The position numbers and the translations under genes were made by a program. This document shows, one piece after another, positions 35,561-50,218 of a DNA stretch of 64,000 nucleotides. The notes beneath the pieces are model-generated. The model saw only the letters and a list, made by a program, of their open reading frames with translations, did not search any database and was not told the DNA's origin. Positions within the stretch are counted from its first letter, which is position 1. The number at the start of each line of letters is the position of its first letter. The DNA comes from Micromonospora eburnea (GTDB lineage: Bacteria; Actinomycetota; Actinomycetes; Mycobacteriales; Micromonosporaceae), in assembly GCF_900090225.1 (NCBI RefSeq), contig NZ_FMHY01000002.1:3782001-3846000 (forward strand), written 5' to 3'.

Positions 35561-36514
35561 TCAGCGCGGGCCTGGCTGGCCGACCGCCACCCGGTCGGCC
35601 AGGTCGCGCAGCAGGGCCATGTTTCCCACGGTGATCTGGTCCCGGATCCAGTTGACCAGCGAGTTCCACTGCCGGCTGAATCCGGGCACCTGCTCCAGCC
35701 GATCCCAGACCGGCCGCAGTCGCGGGTCCACCCGCGCGCCGGGCAGCCACAGGTGCCGCAGGTGCTCCAGCACCGGTCGCAGCCGCTCGATGTGCTCCTG
35801 CGTCGAGGCCGCTCGGGTCACCGCGAGTTCCATCAGAGCGGACAGCGTGGTGAGCAGCCAGTCGTGCAGGGCGAGATCCTCGCAGAGTCCGGCCACCGCG
35901 GCCGGCACGTCCTGCGTGCCGACCACCAGTTCGACCGTACGCAGCGTCGGGGTGTCCACCCTGACCACGGCGCTGGCCGCGTCCGGCCGCTGGTGGACCA
36001 TGGCGGTCCAGCGCATCCGGGTACGCGGCGCGCGCAGCGGCGGTCGCCGATCCAGCAGCTCGGACATCTGCACGCCGTCGAGCACCCGGCCGGTGATCGC
36101 CTCCAGGTTCAGCACGTCGGCGGCGTTGCCGAGCCGGAAGCCCGCGGCGAGGTCCTCGACGTCCAGCTTGCCGACCGTCTCCAGCACCCCCGGATTGGCC
36201 AGGTAGTGCGACCACGGCCGGCGGCGTTCCCCGCCGACGACCTGGATGATCGAGGAGGCCTGCGCGATCCGGCCGCCGGTGATGACCGCCCGGGTGACCA
36301 CCGCGCCCACCCCGCGCAGCTGGCGTTTCCTGGCGCTGGGCAGCCAACAGTCCACCCCGGTGCGGACGTCGGGCGACACCGCGTACAGCGACGGGCGCCG
36401 GGAGGTCAGCACAGCCTCGCCCTCCACCAGGCTGAGCACCTCGGAGCTCTGCTCCTGCGTCAGGGCCGTGCTGTGCTGCAACAGGCTGGTGTGCACCTCA
36501 CCCACGGTGAGCAT
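35561..36514 (-). CDS. SCO2521 family protein
   Basis: This 317-residue protein starts LTVGEVHTSLLQHSTAL and has no signal peptide, membrane segment or recognised domain. The ATG at 36514 follows GGAGG; an open extension to 36607 lacks a site. It belongs to the SCO2521 family, the last member of the conserved five-gene set. It is on the opposite strand to the other four and ends 6 bp from the SCO2522-like stop. Its promoter faces the NACHT-HEAT gene across a 292-bp gap. The function is unknown. Confidence 0.75.
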   Translation of the reverse strand: MLTVGEVHTSLLQHSTALTQEQSSEVLSLVEGEAVLTSRRPSLYAVSPDVRTGVDCWLPSARKRQLRGVGAVVTRAVITGGRIAQASSIIQVVGGERRRPWSHYLANPGVLETVGKLDVEDLAAGFRLGNAADVLNLEAITGRVLDGVQMSELLDRRPPLRAPRTRMRWTAMVHQRPDAASAVVRVDTPTLRTVELVVGTQDVPAAVAGLCEDLALHDWLLTTLSALMELAVTRAASTQEHIERLRPVLEHLRHLWLPGARVDPRLRPVWDRLEQVPGFSRQWNSLVNWIRDQITVGNMALLRDLADRVAVGQPGPR

Positions 36515-36806
36515 GGCTTCCTCCGCATCGCCACCACCGGTCCGCGGTCGCCCGCGGAATGCGGTCCCATGGTGATCGACGTACGCCGCCGTGACCCGCA
36601 GCGACACGGGTCCGCGTGCGAATCACCGGTGAGGCATGGGCTCGGTCCGCACCCGGATCCGAATCCGATCGTGCCGCCATCATAGGGCCACCGGTGCGGG
36701 GTGCACATATCCGACCGGCCGCCGGACGGTCGCGGGCCCGATGGATGTGAGGGAGGCTGATATTTTGAATGGTGCGGTCGCCGGCCACCCCTGGAGTTTG
36801 CCGTCC

Positions 36807-39800
36807 ATGAAGGTTTACATTTCGGCCACCCAAAAGGACTTGCTGGAATATCGAGCCGCCGTGCACGCGGCAGCTCGTCGCCTCGAGATCGAAGACGTGG
36901 CGATGGAGGCGTACGGCGCCGACGTCCGGCCGCCCCTGGAGCGCTGCCTGGCCGACGTACGCCGGTGCGACCTCTATGTGGGGCTGTTCGCCTGGCGGTA
37001 CGGATACCGGCCGCCCGGCCAGCGGTCCTCCATCACCGAACTGGAATACCGCGAGGCGCTCGCGGCCGGGAAACCCTGCCTCATCTTCCTGCTCGCCGAG
37101 GACACCCTGTGGCCGGTGGACATGGTCGATCGGGACGCCGACTGGCAGCAGATCGTCGCGCTGCGCCGGGAGCTCAAGGAACGCCATCTGTGCGCCTTCT
37201 TCACCAGCGTGGACGACCTGTCGGCAAAGGTGACCGTGGCACTGGCCGACGTACGCAGTGGCCGGTCCCCGGCGCGCGAGCCCGGTGACCCCGACATCCA
37301 CCTGCCGGAAGCCACCCGCAACCAATACCAGAAGCTCCTGGGGCAGATGTACCAGGCGGTGCCGCTGGACGCGGTCTCGCCGCGACCCACCATCGGCTAT
37401 CTCACGGTGGGCCTGTCGAACGTGTTCGTGGAACCACGGGTGCACGAGGAGGCCCGGCCGGAGATGCCACTGGCCTGGTGGCGCTGGGCCGGCTCCACCG
37501 CCGACGGTGACGCCGGCGGCCTGCCCGGGGTGGTGAACCCGGAGGAGGTGGAGCGGCTCTGGGAGGAGTACGCGGCCAAGGACGCGCTGGCCCTGTTCGA
37601 CGTGGTGTCCGATCCGAGCCGGCGAGCGATCGTACTGCTCGGCGACCCCGGCTCCGGCAAGTCGGCGGCCGCACGGTACCTGGCCCTGGTGCTGGCCGGG
37701 GTGCGCGCCGAGCCCCGGCTGGCGGCGCTGGACCGGCACCTGCCCGTGCTGATCGAGCTGCGCTCGTACTCCGCCCATCGGGGGACGGGCGGTGCGACGG
37801 CCTGCTGGACTACGTCGGCCACCGCCGCCAGCAGGGGCTCGCCGGGATCGACCGGGACGTGCTGGAGGCGTATCTGCGGCAGGGCGGCCAGGCGCTGTTC
37901 CTGTTCGACGGGCTCGACGAGGTGTTCGACCCGGCGCACCGGGAGGAGGTGGCGGCCCAGATCGCCACCTTCGCCAACGAATACCCGGGGGTACGCACGC
38001 TGGTCACCTCGCGGGCCGCCGGGTACCTGCGGCACACCTTCGCCAACGCCGGCTTCGACCACTTCACGCTGGAGGACCTCGACGACGAGCGGATCACCCG
38101 GTTCCTGGGCAGCTGGTACCGCTACGTCATGCCCACCCCGGCCGCCGAGGCCGACCGGCAACGGCGACAGATCCTCGACGTGGTACGCGGCTCCCAGGCG
38201 ATGCACGAGATCGCCGGCAACCCGCTGCTGCTGACGCTCATGGCGATCGTCGGCCGCGACCACCCGTTGCCGCGCAACCGGCGCCGGCTCTACGCGCACG
38301 TCACGGACGTGTTGATCTCCGAATGGGACGTGACCAAGCAACTGCGGGAGAGCCACGGCGACGTGCCGCCGCTGGACCCGCCGGCGAAGCTGCGACTGCT
38401 GCGCCACCTGGCGTACCGGATGCAATGCCGGGAGTCGGGCCCGGCCGGGAACTATATTGAATCCGACGAATTAGCCCGGATCTTCCGGGACCATCTGGTG
38501 GAGTTCTACGGCTTCGAGAACGAGCGGGCGCACGCCATGGCCTACTCGATGATCGACAAATTGCGCCAGCGAAGCTTCATCCTGGAACGGTACGGGCTGC
38601 GGCTGTTCGGGTTCGTGCACCGCACGTTCCTGGAGTACTTCTGCGCCGAGGAGATCGTGGACAGGTTCGAGCACGACCCGGCCGCCTGGTCCCTCGACCA
38701 GATGCGCGCGCTGTTCCGCGAGCACTGGTCCGACCCGTCCTGGCGGGAAGTGCTCCGGCTGGTCGCGAGCGCGCTACCCGCTCGCACCGCCAACAACCTG
38801 ATCACCCTGCTCGCGACCGAGGTCAACCGGCCCTGGCCACCGCTGAACCTGACCAGCCCGCCGTGGAACCTGGTGCTGGCCGCGCAGTGCGTGGCCGAGG
38901 CTCCGCAGCCGGCCGAGTTGGCCGACGCCGGCGACGCGGTGCTGCGTCAGGTCGTGCTGCTGGTCGAGCACGGCATCTCCGCCGACGACCCGAACCTGGT
39001 GGAGCTCACCGAACAGGAGCTGCTCTCCTCGATCCGGGCGCTCGGGCCGCAGTGGCCCGGCCGCGCCACCTTCCTGCACTGGTACCGCCGGCGGGGGGTG
39101 CGCACCAGTTGGCGCTCCGGCTCCACGTTCGCCACCCGGGTCGCCGCGGCGCTGTCCGCCCCGCAGGAGCAGCTGGAGGAGCTGCTGGACCGGGAACTCG
39201 GACAGCGCCGCGAACGGCAGGCCCGGATCACCCTGGTCGCCGGGCTGGCCGAGGCGGCCGGCCGGCAGGACACCGGCCACAGCCGCCGATACTGCCGGGA
39301 CCAACTCCTCGCCCAGGCGCGGGCGGAGGGCTCGACAGCGGTACGGCAGGCCGCGGTGCGCGCTCTGGTCGCCCACTTCGGCGCCGATCCCGACCTCGTC
39401 GACGTGCTGGGCGACCTCGCCGGTTCGCCCGACCCCGCGGTGCGTGCGCTCACCGTGCAGTCCCTCAGCGGCCGGCCCGACCTGTCCGAGGACGTCCGGC
39501 GGCTGCTGGCGCGCGCCACCGAGGACCGGGACACCACGGTACGCAGGGCCGCGGCGGGAGTGCTCGCCGCGCGCTGCGCCGACCTGCCGGGCGCGCCCGA
39601 GACACTGCACCGGCTGCTGGCCACCGACACCGACCCCGGGGTGGTGCAGTGCGCGCTGCACTGCCTGGTGACGCTGCCCGGATACGCCGAGGAGGCCCGT
39701 ACCCGGGCGCTGGAGCGGGTGGCCGGCGACGCCCCGGACGAGGTACGCCGCTGCCTGGTGACCGAGCTGCTGCCCGGGCCCGGCCCCGAGGGCATCGAGC

Positions 39801-41017
39801 TGCTGTTGAAGCTGGCCGGCTCGGACTCGGCCGCACGGGTCCGCGCGGTCGCCGTACAACGGCTGGCGCTGACGCCCGACCCGGAGGAGCGCTGCCGGGA
39901 GCGGCTGGTGGACCGGATCGAGCAGGACGAGGACGCGGCCGTACGGGCCGCGGCGGTGACCGCACTGGTCGACCGGTACCGCCCGGGCGACACCGGATGG
40001 ACGGTGGCGGCGCACACGGCACGGGCCGACGAGGACGCGACGGTGCGCCTCGCCGCGGTGCGCGCGCTGGCCGAGGTGTACCCGCCGGACCACCGCACCG
40101 GGGAGCTGCTGCTGGAGCGGGCCCGCCACGACCCCACCGCGAGCCTCCGCCTCGCCGCGGTGGAACTGCTCACCGGCCGGCCGATACTCGAACACGCCAC
40201 GCGTGACCTGCTCGTCAGCCGCGCCTCCCAGGAGCGGGACCCGATCGTCCGGTTGCAGGTCACCCGCAGCCTGACCCGCGGTGGCGGCCCGCTGGACGCC
40301 CGGGTGCGTGAGTGCCTGACCGAGCAGGTCCGCCGGGACCCCGATCCCAACGTGCTGCGCGCGGCCGCGCAGGCCCTGGCCCGCGCCGGCGAGGCCGGCG
40401 GTCTGGTGGAGACGCTGTCCCGGCGGGCCCGGCGGGACAGCTACCCCGGCATCCGGCTGGCCGCCGTGCAGACCCTCGCCGCGTACGGGAGCCCTGACGT
40501 GGTGACCGACGGGCTGCTGGAGTGCGTCGAGTACGACACCGACCCGGCAGTCTTCGACGCGGCGGTGCACTGCCTGACCGAGCGGGGCTCGGCGTCGATG
40601 GCCGTCACGCATCGGCTGATGCGCCGGCTGGCCGACCAGGACCCGGCGATCCGTGCCCGCGTCGCCGCGGCGCTCGGCGAGTACTTCGGGGCCGATCCGG
40701 CCGTTCGGGTGCTGCTGGTGGGGCTGGTCCACGACGATCCGGACCTGGAGGTCCGACGCCGGGCGGTGGAGCAGTTGGCGGCCACGCTGGCCGACCGCGT
40801 GGAGGTGCGGGAGCTGCTGATGCGGCTGGTGGACGACGACGACTGGGAGATCCGCCGGACCGCGCTGCTGGCGTTGGCGCGCCACTACGGCGAGGACAGC
40901 CGGACCCGGGGCGCGCTCGTCCGGCTCGCCCACCAGGAGGACGACGGCACGGTACGCCGACTGGCCGGGCAACTGCTGGCCACGTTGCCTTTCACCAGCC
41001 CTGACGACTTCCCGTGA
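36807..41017 (+). pseudogene. DUF4062-NACHT-HEAT repeat STAND protein (one-base frameshift)
   Basis: The reconstructed protein is ~1,403 residues. It begins with a DUF4062 (TIR-like) domain, MKVYISATQKDLLEYRAAVH. A NACHT ATPase follows: Walker A GDPGSGKS at residues 279-286, Walker B FLFDGLDEVFD, and a GNPLLLTLMA motif. The C-terminal ~560 residues are HEAT-like repeats of ~30 residues (VRLAAVRALAEVYP and similar). The frame breaks in the G run 37780-37784; one added G joins SAHRGDGRCDGLLDYVGH smoothly. Such NLR-like proteins sense and block phage in other bacteria. TTG 36765 with GGGAGG is an alternative start. Confidence 0.8.
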
Positions 41018-41145
41018 CCGGCCCCCGCACGTCGGCCGGCACCGACAGCGGCCATACGCTGGCACCACAGAAAGAAGGGCGTGGGGCTCCGCACTCGTCG
41101 GGCGGCGCGACCCGTTCCGTTACGACTCTCAGGGCTGGGTAACGC

Positions 41146-41919
41146 ATGGGCGACGTTCCGGGCAGGACTCCGAAGTACCTGGTGATCCGCGACGACCTGA
41201 TCAGGCGGATCAGGAGCGGTGAGTTCGCCTCCGGCGACGCCCTGCCGGGCCAGCGGCACCTGAGCGAGGAGTACGGCGTCAGCCTCATGACGCTGCGCCA
41301 GGCGCTGGACGAGCTCTGCGACCAGGGTGTGGTGGAGCAGCTTCCCGGCCGGGGCACGTACGTCAGGGCGCTGCCCGTCCCGTACTCGATGGGAAACCTG
41401 CGCAGCCTGGCGGACGACCTACGGGCGCACGGCATCGAGGTGCGTACCCGGGTGGTGAGCCGTGAGATCGTCCCCGCGCCCGAGGACCTCACCCGGCGGT
41501 TCCGGATTCCCGCGGACAGTCGACTGCTGCGGCTGGAACGAATCCGTGTCGTCCGGGGAACGCCGCTGATCCACCAGCTCTCCTACCTCCCGCAGCCGTT
41601 CGCTGACCTGCTCGGCGACGTGGACTTCGAGAAGCAGGAGCTGTACGCGGTCCTGGCGGAACGCGCCGGCGCGGTGGCGGCGCAGGCCGAGGAGACGATC
41701 GCGCCGGTGCTCATGCCCGAGCACGTCGGCGAGTTGCTCGGCCTCCCCGCCGGCGAGCCGGCGATGCGCAGTGAGCGGATCACCCGCGACGCCGACCGGC
41801 GGACCCTGGTCGTCGACCTCGCCATCCTCGCGGGCAACGGCGTCGTGGTCACGAACACGCGGGAGGCCAACGGTCACCAGATGAGCTACGCCATGGGAGA
41901 CAACGCGCTGTCGGCGTGA
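41146..41919 (+). CDS. GntR family regulator with UTRA domain (HutC-type)
   Basis: This 257-residue regulator has an N-terminal winged helix-turn-helix (about residues 10-75: LIRRIRSGEFASGDALPGQR, YGVSLMTLRQALDEL, GRGTYV) and a UTRA small-molecule-binding domain (about 95-245: SLADDLRAHGIEVRTRVV, RLERIRVVRGTPLIHQLSYL). HutC-type GntR proteins bind palindromes such as TGGTCTAGACCA. Two similar palindromes (AGTTCTAGAACT) lie between this gene and trpB, so the protein very likely controls trpBA. The inducer is unknown. Confidence 0.88.
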   Translation: MGDVPGRTPKYLVIRDDLIRRIRSGEFASGDALPGQRHLSEEYGVSLMTLRQALDELCDQGVVEQLPGRGTYVRALPVPYSMGNLRSLADDLRAHGIEVRTRVVSREIVPAPEDLTRRFRIPADSRLLRLERIRVVRGTPLIHQLSYLPQPFADLLGDVDFEKQELYAVLAERAGAVAAQAEETIAPVLMPEHVGELLGLPAGEPAMRSERITRDADRRTLVVDLAILAGNGVVVTNTREANGHQMSYAMGDNALSA

Positions 41920-41944
41920 GTCAGCGCCGGAAACCGACCCGCCA

Positions 41945-41958
41945 GAGTTCTAGAACTC
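41945..41958. promoter_or_regulatory. GntR operator 1 upstream of trpB
   Basis: GAGTTCTAGAACTC is a perfect 14-bp palindrome, 56 bp before the trpB start and just upstream of a TATAAC -10-like box (41973-41978), so it would cover the -35 region. Its TTCTAGAA core resembles HutC/DasR-type sites. Confidence 0.75.
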
Positions 41959-41987
41959 ATCCTCGCGAGCTGATATAACAGGCTCAC

Positions 41988-41999
41988 AGTTCTAGAACT
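41988..41999. promoter_or_regulatory. GntR operator 2 upstream of trpB
   Basis: AGTTCTAGAACT repeats the core of operator 1, 43 bp downstream centre to centre (about four helix turns). It sits between the -10-like box and the GGAGGAG ribosome binding site. Two sites bracketing a promoter suggest cooperative or looping repression. Confidence 0.75.
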
Positions 42000-42013
42000 C
42001 TGGAGGAGATGCC

Positions 42014-43209
<1,196 letters not shown>

Positions 43210-43213
<4 letters not shown>

Positions 43214-43992
43214 ACGCACTGGAGACCCGGACCCGCGCCGCCAGGGCCGCCGGACGCAAGCTGCTCGTGCCGTACGTGACCGGCGGTGTCACCGAGGACT
43301 GGACCGACCTGCTGCGGGCCGCCGTTGACGCCGGCGTCGACGCCATCGAGGTCGGCCTCCCCTTCTCCGACCCGACCCTGGACGGACCGGTCGTCCAGCG
43401 GTCCTCGTACCAGGCCCTGGCCCGGGGCGCGACCACCCGGCGGATCCTCGACGACATCTCCCGGCTCGACCTGCCCGTGCCGCTGATCGGGTTCACCTAC
43501 GCCAACCTGGTCGTGCACAACGGCGCCGACGCGTTCTGCGCCGCGCTCCGCGACGCCGGAGCGCACGGCCTGATCGTGCCGGACATGCCGATCGACGAGG
43601 TGGAGCCGATCGCCACCGCGGCCGAGGGCAACGCGCTCGATCTCGTGCTGCTCGCCTCCCCGTCGACCACGGCCCGGCGCCGGGTCGAGATCGCCGAGCG
43701 CAGCCGCGGCTTCGTGTACGCGGTCAGCGTCATGGGGACCACCGGCGAGCAGACGCGGCTGCACGAGTCCGGCCGCGAGCTGGTGACCTCGCTCCAGCAG
43801 GCCACGGATCTTCCGGTGCTGCTCGGGTTCGGGATCTCCGGCCCCGAGCAGGCGGCCGAGGCCGGCGGATACGCCGACGGGGTCGTCGTCGGCTCGGCGC
43901 TGATGCGTCGGGTGCTCGACGGGGCCGGAGCCGCGGAGCTGGGCGGCTTCCTGGCCCGGCTGCGTACGGCGCTGGACGCAGCCGGCGAGTGA
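43210..43992 (+). CDS. trpA: Tryptophan synthase alpha chain
   Basis: This 260-residue TIM barrel cleaves indole-3-glycerol phosphate to indole. The catalytic pair is Glu47 (AIEVGLPFSDP) and Asp58 (TLDGPVVQ), equivalent to E49 and D60 of the E. coli enzyme. The conserved GVVVGSAL phosphate-binding stretch is near the end. The GTG start overlaps the trpB stop by 4 bp, as expected for a complex-forming pair. No trpC, trpD or trpE is nearby, so indole-3-glycerol phosphate must come from another locus. Confidence 0.93.
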
Positions 43993-44017
43993 ACCGCCTC
44001 ATCGGGCGTGGCTCGAA

Positions 44018-44055
44018 GGCCGGGGCGGGGCAGGTGTTCCGGCGCCGCCCCGGCC
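44018..44055. terminator. Convergent hairpin terminator (trpA / MFS)
   Basis: Perfect 11-bp arms, GGCCGGGGCGG (44018-44028) and its complement (44045-44055), enclose a 16-nt loop, 26 bp after trpA and 47 bp from the MFS stop. Confidence 0.65.
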
Positions 44056-44101
44056 CGCCCCCTGACGGCCACCGCTTCCGCGACGTCGTGACGGGTACGG
44101 A

Positions 44102-45397
44102 TCAGGTGCGGACCGGTGGTTCGGCGGGTGCGGCGGCATCACCGTGACCCGGTTCGCGGTCTGCCGGCTTGGCCATCGCCGTGCCGTTGGCGGCGGTGGC
44201 GTCCCCGGCCTGGAGCCGCCGAACGTCCCGGCTGCTCAGCATGCCGATGACGGAGAGCACCACCAGCGCCGCGAGGACGAGCAGCGTCTCGCGGGTGCCG
44301 ATCGCCGCGGCGATCGGCCCGACCGCCACCTGGCCGAGCGGGATGGCGACCCAGGACCCCAGCATGTCGTAGGAGTAGACGCGGGCCAGCCGGTCGGCCG
44401 GGATGTGCTGCGCGATCGACGTCTCCCAGGCCACCGCGAACTGTTCGACGGCGACCCCGGCCGCGACCCCCGCCGCCACCAGCACCACGACGGTCGGCGC
44501 CAGGGCCAGCCCCAACAGCAGGAACGAATCGGCGAGCATGCAGGCAACCCCGAGCAGCAGCAGCCGGCGTACCCGGATCCGCAGCGCGATCAGCCCGCCG
44601 ACGACCATCCCGGCGGTCTCCGCCGCCAGCACCACGCCCCAGGCGCCGCGGCCGATCGTCTCGTTCGCGACGGCCGGGCCGAGCACGTTCACGCCGCCGG
44701 CGAGCACCGCATTGAGGACCATGAAGCCGAGCACCACCACCCAGACCCAGGTCCGCGCGCTGAACTCGCTCCAGCCCTCCCGCAGGTCGGCCAGGATGCT
44801 CGTGCCGGCCCTGGTCGCCTTCGGGACGGGGACCCGTACGCCGATGAACGCGACGGCCGCGACGGCGAAGGCGAGGGCATCGATACCGAGGCCCCACCCG
44901 GGTCCGACGGCCGCCACCAACAGGCCACCGAGGGCGGCACCGCCGATCATGCCCGCGTTCATGCCGAGCCGGATGATCGCGTTGGCGGGCTGGATCAGCT
45001 CCGGCGGCACGGTCTGCGGCGTCGCGGCGGCCGAGGCCGGCTGGGCCAACGCGCTCACCACGCCGTTGGCCGCGCTCAGCGCCAGCAGCAGCGGGATCGT
45101 CGCCGTACCCGTCAGCACCAGGGCGGCCACCGCCGCCTGGGTCAGCGCACCGAGCAGATTGGAGCCGACCAGCACCACCCGACGCGGAATCCGGTCGGCC
45201 ACCACCCCGCCGAAGAGCACGAACAGCACGTTCATCAGCGACCGCGCGCCCACCACCAGGCCCAGGTCCCGCACCGAACCGGTCAGGTCGAGCACGGCGA
45301 AGGCGAGCGCGATGGGCGCCACCCCGTTGCCGAGCATGTTCACCAGCCGGCCGGCGGCCAGGCGACGGAACGCGGCATACCGCAGTGGCGCGAACAT
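44102..45397 (-). CDS. MFS transporter
   Basis: This 431-residue transporter has about 12 hydrophobic helices and the MFS loop motif FGGVVADRIPRRVVLVGS between helices 2 and 3. The N-terminal PLRYAAFRRLAAGRLVNMLG is typical of the MFS_3/enterobactin-exporter-like branch, often drug or siderophore exporters. The C-terminal ~35 residues are hydrophilic. It starts at ATG 45397 behind GGGAGGGA. It is convergent with trpBA and is probably transcribed alone. The substrate cannot be deduced. Confidence 0.8.
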   Translation of the reverse strand: MFAPLRYAAFRRLAAGRLVNMLGNGVAPIALAFAVLDLTGSVRDLGLVVGARSLMNVLFVLFGGVVADRIPRRVVLVGSNLLGALTQAAVAALVLTGTATIPLLLALSAANGVVSALAQPASAAATPQTVPPELIQPANAIIRLGMNAGMIGGAALGGLLVAAVGPGWGLGIDALAFAVAAVAFIGVRVPVPKATRAGTSILADLREGWSEFSARTWVWVVVLGFMVLNAVLAGGVNVLGPAVANETIGRGAWGVVLAAETAGMVVGGLIALRIRVRRLLLLGVACMLADSFLLLGLALAPTVVVLVAAGVAAGVAVEQFAVAWETSIAQHIPADRLARVYSYDMLGSWVAIPLGQVAVGPIAAAIGTRETLLVLAALVVLSVIGMLSSRDVRRLQAGDATAANGTAMAKPADREPGHGDAAAPAEPPVRT

Positions 45398-45650
45398 CCC
45401 GGTCCTCCCTCCAGAACCGGGTCACGGTACCGAAGCCGCCCGGCGGTCCGGGGGCAGGTGCGCCAGGGGGCGGGGTGTTTATCCCGGATGCCGCGCGCCG
45501 GCCAATCCGGCCGACACCACGACCGATGGGCGGATTCCGGTGCGGATCCGCCCAGCGGAAATCACATTTTTTGATCGACTTTCCGCGATACGGCAACGGC
45601 ACTCCCGTGACGCGCCGCCGGCAAGTACTCTCCCGGCGGAGAGGAACGCG

Positions 45651-46871
45651 ATGATCAGTCGTCGAAAGTTGATCGCCACCGGCCTGGGCGTCACCGCAGG
45701 CCTGGTGACGGCAGGTTGCAACCAGAAAACCCCGTCCGGCGCCGCCTGGTCGCAGGCGGACCCGGCGGAGACGAGCGCCCCCGCGGACGAGGTGCGGGTG
45801 ACCGTCACGCCGGCCGCCGACGCCAAGCAGGTGTCGCCACTCGATCAGGTCGTGGTAGCGGCCGAGGGCGGCACGCTCAAGGACGTATCGGTGGCGGCGG
45901 GCGGCAAGAACGTCGCCGGCAAGCTGGACGACGAGGATCAGACCTGGCGGTCGACCGGCAAGCTTGCCTACGGCAAGACCTACACGGTCACCGTGTCGGT
46001 GGCCGACGCCGCCGGCGTGCTGACCGAGCACAAGAGCAGCTTCAGCACCCTGAAACCGTCCGGGGTCGCCTCGGTCACGTTCCAGGCCAACGCGCTGGCC
46101 GCGCTCAAGACGGGCGGGACGTACGGGGTCGGTCAGCCGGTCATGGTGAACTTCAGCAAGCCGGTCAAGAACCGCGCCGAGGCCGAGAAGGCGATGGTGG
46201 TGGAGACCACGCCCGCCGTCGAGGGGCGGTGGCGTTGGATCGACGGGCGGAACGCGCACTGGCGGCCGGAGAAATACTGGGCCTCCGGCACGAAGATCTC
46301 GGTGAAGGTCAACCTCTTCGGCCAGGATCTCGGCAAGGGGGTCTACGGCGGCGCCAACGCCAGCACGAACTTCACCATCGGCCCGTCCCGCATCGCCATC
46401 GCGGACGCCCGCACCCACCGGATGAAGGTCTACATCGACGGCGAGATGGTGCGGGACATCCCGATCAGCATGGGCAAGGGCGGCACCACCAAGGGCGCCA
46501 ACGGGGAGACCATCAGCTACTGGACGCGCTCCGGCCCGCACGTGGTGATGACGCGCGAGCCGTCGCACCGGATGACCTCGGCCAGCTACGGGATCGTCGA
46601 CCCCAAGCACCCCGAGTACTACGACGACGTCATCCAGCTCTGCCTGCGGATCTCCTACTCCGGCGAGTACGTCCACATGGCGGACTGGAACATCGGCGCG
46701 CAGGGCAACCGGAACACCTCGCACGGCTGCATCAACGTCGGACCGGCCCACGCCCGGTGGTTCTACGACACGTTCCGGCTCGGTGACGTGGTCGACGTAC
46801 GCAACACCCCGCGACCGATGGGGCTCAGCGACGGGGTGGGTGACTGGACCATCCCGTGGGACAAGTGGTGA
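45651..46871 (+). CDS. L,D-transpeptidase lipoprotein with Ig-like domains
   Basis: This 406-residue lipoprotein has its lipobox ending in TAGC at about residue 23. Two Ig-like domains (about 45-255; Big_10-type) precede a YkuD L,D-transpeptidase domain. The catalytic signature is NTSHGCINVGP with His358 and Cys360; a conserved second histidine lies in SGEYVHMADWN. It forms 3-3 cross-links in peptidoglycan and resists most beta-lactams, as the mycobacterial Ldt enzymes do. The ATG at 45651 follows GGAGAGGAA. It is transcribed alone from a 253-bp gap. Confidence 0.9.
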   Translation: MISRRKLIATGLGVTAGLVTAGCNQKTPSGAAWSQADPAETSAPADEVRVTVTPAADAKQVSPLDQVVVAAEGGTLKDVSVAAGGKNVAGKLDDEDQTWRSTGKLAYGKTYTVTVSVADAAGVLTEHKSSFSTLKPSGVASVTFQANALAALKTGGTYGVGQPVMVNFSKPVKNRAEAEKAMVVETTPAVEGRWRWIDGRNAHWRPEKYWASGTKISVKVNLFGQDLGKGVYGGANASTNFTIGPSRIAIADARTHRMKVYIDGEMVRDIPISMGKGGTTKGANGETISYWTRSGPHVVMTREPSHRMTSASYGIVDPKHPEYYDDVIQLCLRISYSGEYVHMADWNIGAQGNRNTSHGCINVGPAHARWFYDTFRLGDVVDVRNTPRPMGLSDGVGDWTIPWDKW

Positions 46872-46959
46872 CCACCTTCGTCCCGGTTGTGCTGCGGGGC
46901 CACCGGTCCGGGTCACGGGCCGGCGGCCCCGCCGCCATGATGGCGCCGATCGCCGTGGC

Positions 46960-50049
<3,090 letters not shown>

Positions 50050-50086
50050 GGCTGGCTCCCGGACGGGTGGTGGTGGCGACGGGAAC

Positions 50087-50100
50087 GGAGAGCGCTCTCC
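50087..50100. promoter_or_regulatory. LacI-type operator proximal to GH3
   Basis: GGAGAGCGCTCTCC is a perfect 14-bp palindrome centred on GCGC, of the same form as CebR-like LacI sites (GGGAGCGCTCCC) of actinomycete glucan and cellobiose regulons. It lies 38 bp upstream of the GH3 start. Confidence 0.8.
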
Positions 50101-50218
50101 ACCAGAGTCATTGAGCTGCTTCTATCAGTCAAGGGGGCGCGACGGGCGGTCGCCCGCCGCCGGTTCCGGAACCGCCACGGCCTTGACACGGGCACGACCG
50201 AGGGGTGACCCTCGGCGC

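Noticed and set aside
38774..41068. A 764-codon minus-strand frame over the HEAT-repeat region.
   Set aside because: Antisense shadow of the HEAT repeats. The plus strand has clear repeat periodicity and the NACHT motifs.
41945..41999. Reading the two TTCTAGAA palindromes as a trp attenuator or T-box.
   Set aside because: There is no leader peptide with Trp codons, no T-box sequence and no terminator stem; the palindromes are DNA-site-like and match the adjacent GntR regulator.
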